DNA of 55,307 bases from Paracoccaceae bacterium (lineage in GTDB: Bacteria > Pseudomonadota > Alphaproteobacteria > Rhodobacterales > Rhodobacteraceae). Position numbers and translations under genes: made by a program. The stretch covers positions 1-55,307 of the forward strand of contig JAPORQ010000028.1 of the NCBI GenBank assembly GCA_026710155.1, written 5' to 3'. Each line of letters starts with the position of its first letter. The stretch's first letter is position 1. Shown here one piece after another: positions 54,975 to 55,307 of this stretch. The notes beneath the pieces are model-generated. The model was given only the letters and a program-made list of their open reading frames with translations, searched no databases and had not been told where the DNA came from.

Positions 54975-55307
54975 CGACAAAATCATCAAAAAAGAAAAAA
55001 TTCAACAATATCTCCGAAAACATATCATTTCTCTAAATGATATTAAAAATGCAGGTCTTCGTCCTTTTTAGTTGGTCAAATTTTTTTCGATACAAATCTT
55101 AAGGCCCAAGAGAAAAAATCGTTCTGGACAGAGCCAGCACAAACAAAATGGAAGACACCCCTGACAGGTCGGTGTAAAAGTGATTATCCTGACAAATGAT
55201 CAAAATAATTTCCTTTACTTGAATTGTTGTCTTCTATGAGAGACTTTTAATTACGCAATTATAAGTTATGGGCTTGAACTGTCTCCCAACCCTTTAATTT
55301 TTGTGGC
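54975..55307. other. A/T-rich end of window, nothing identified
   Basis: About 330 bp with several poly-A/T stretches. I see no gene on either strand, no tRNA-like cloverleaf and no clear hairpin with U-run. Confidence 0.5.

Noticed and set aside
1-55307. CRISPR arrays, rRNA and tRNA genes
   Set aside because: I saw no regularly spaced short repeats beyond the 182-bp array, and no cloverleaf or rRNA-like sequence.

Overview
The window looks like the chromosome of a moderate-GC alphaproteobacterium. Evidence: a MutM with the CxxxxC...CxxC zinc finger usual in that class, a DUF2794 protein, an alphaproteobacterial-type HspQ, aspartate-semialdehyde dehydrogenase, and a YbbN thioredoxin / Trm112-like / UbiH-like block. 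Many frameshifted genes and insertion-sequence (IS) traces suggest relaxed selection, as in a host-associated or niche-shifting lineage (inference).

Layout. 1-2.2 kb: a 182-bp tandem repeat and a Schlafen-AlbA_2 protein. 2.4-9.0 kb: mutM, an enoyl-CoA hydratase, a copper P-type ATPase and malic enzyme. 9.1-13.6 kb: a purine-catabolism block (5-hydroxyisourate hydrolase, a three-gene NMT1-type ABC importer, and membrane urate oxidase PuuD with a C-terminal haem motif). 14.2-17.7 kb: a more GC-rich AAA+ ATPase gene followed by decayed genes (secreted DUF1524 nuclease, TcpQ-domain lipoprotein, phytanoyl-CoA dioxygenase).

17.9-34.6 kb is the main accessory locus. It carries an IncI/R64-like type IVb pilus set (pilL, N, O, P, Q, R, S) followed by a T4BSS core in R64/Dot-Icm order (traM/dotI, traN/dotH, traO/dotG, traP-like, traQ-like). 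No DotB, DotO, DotL, DotA, relaxase or prepilin peptidase gene is present. Between pilR and pilS lie a cytosolic PhnD-like protein, a TerB-like protein and two opposite-strand secreted-protein genes. The signal peptides of those two are put out of frame by C-tracts: one of nine pure C, the other C4-T-C4. A HEPN-domain gene follows.

35.5-44.6 kb: asd, an NlpC/P60 peptidase, DUF2794, an ArsJ-like MFS gene, a gamma-glutamyltransferase, a NERD pseudogene, hspQ and two tandem paralogous response regulators. 45-47 kb: IS66 debris and a truncated serine-dehydrogenase-proteinase-like gene.

47,645-50,673 is a complete 3,029-bp IS1595-family element with 23-bp perfect inverted repeats and an exact 8-bp target duplication (CAAATAAT). 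It carries a DNA methyltransferase-HNH fusion whose reading frame depends on a C9 tract (needs 10 or 7 C), a coupled 53-aa protein, the transposase and an outward-facing 148-aa unknown protein. This is the best candidate here for an undescribed system: a mobile, apparently phase-variable methyltransferase. 50.8-55.3 kb: an amidase, a UbiH-like monooxygenase, a Trm112-like protein, YbbN and a nuclease remnant.
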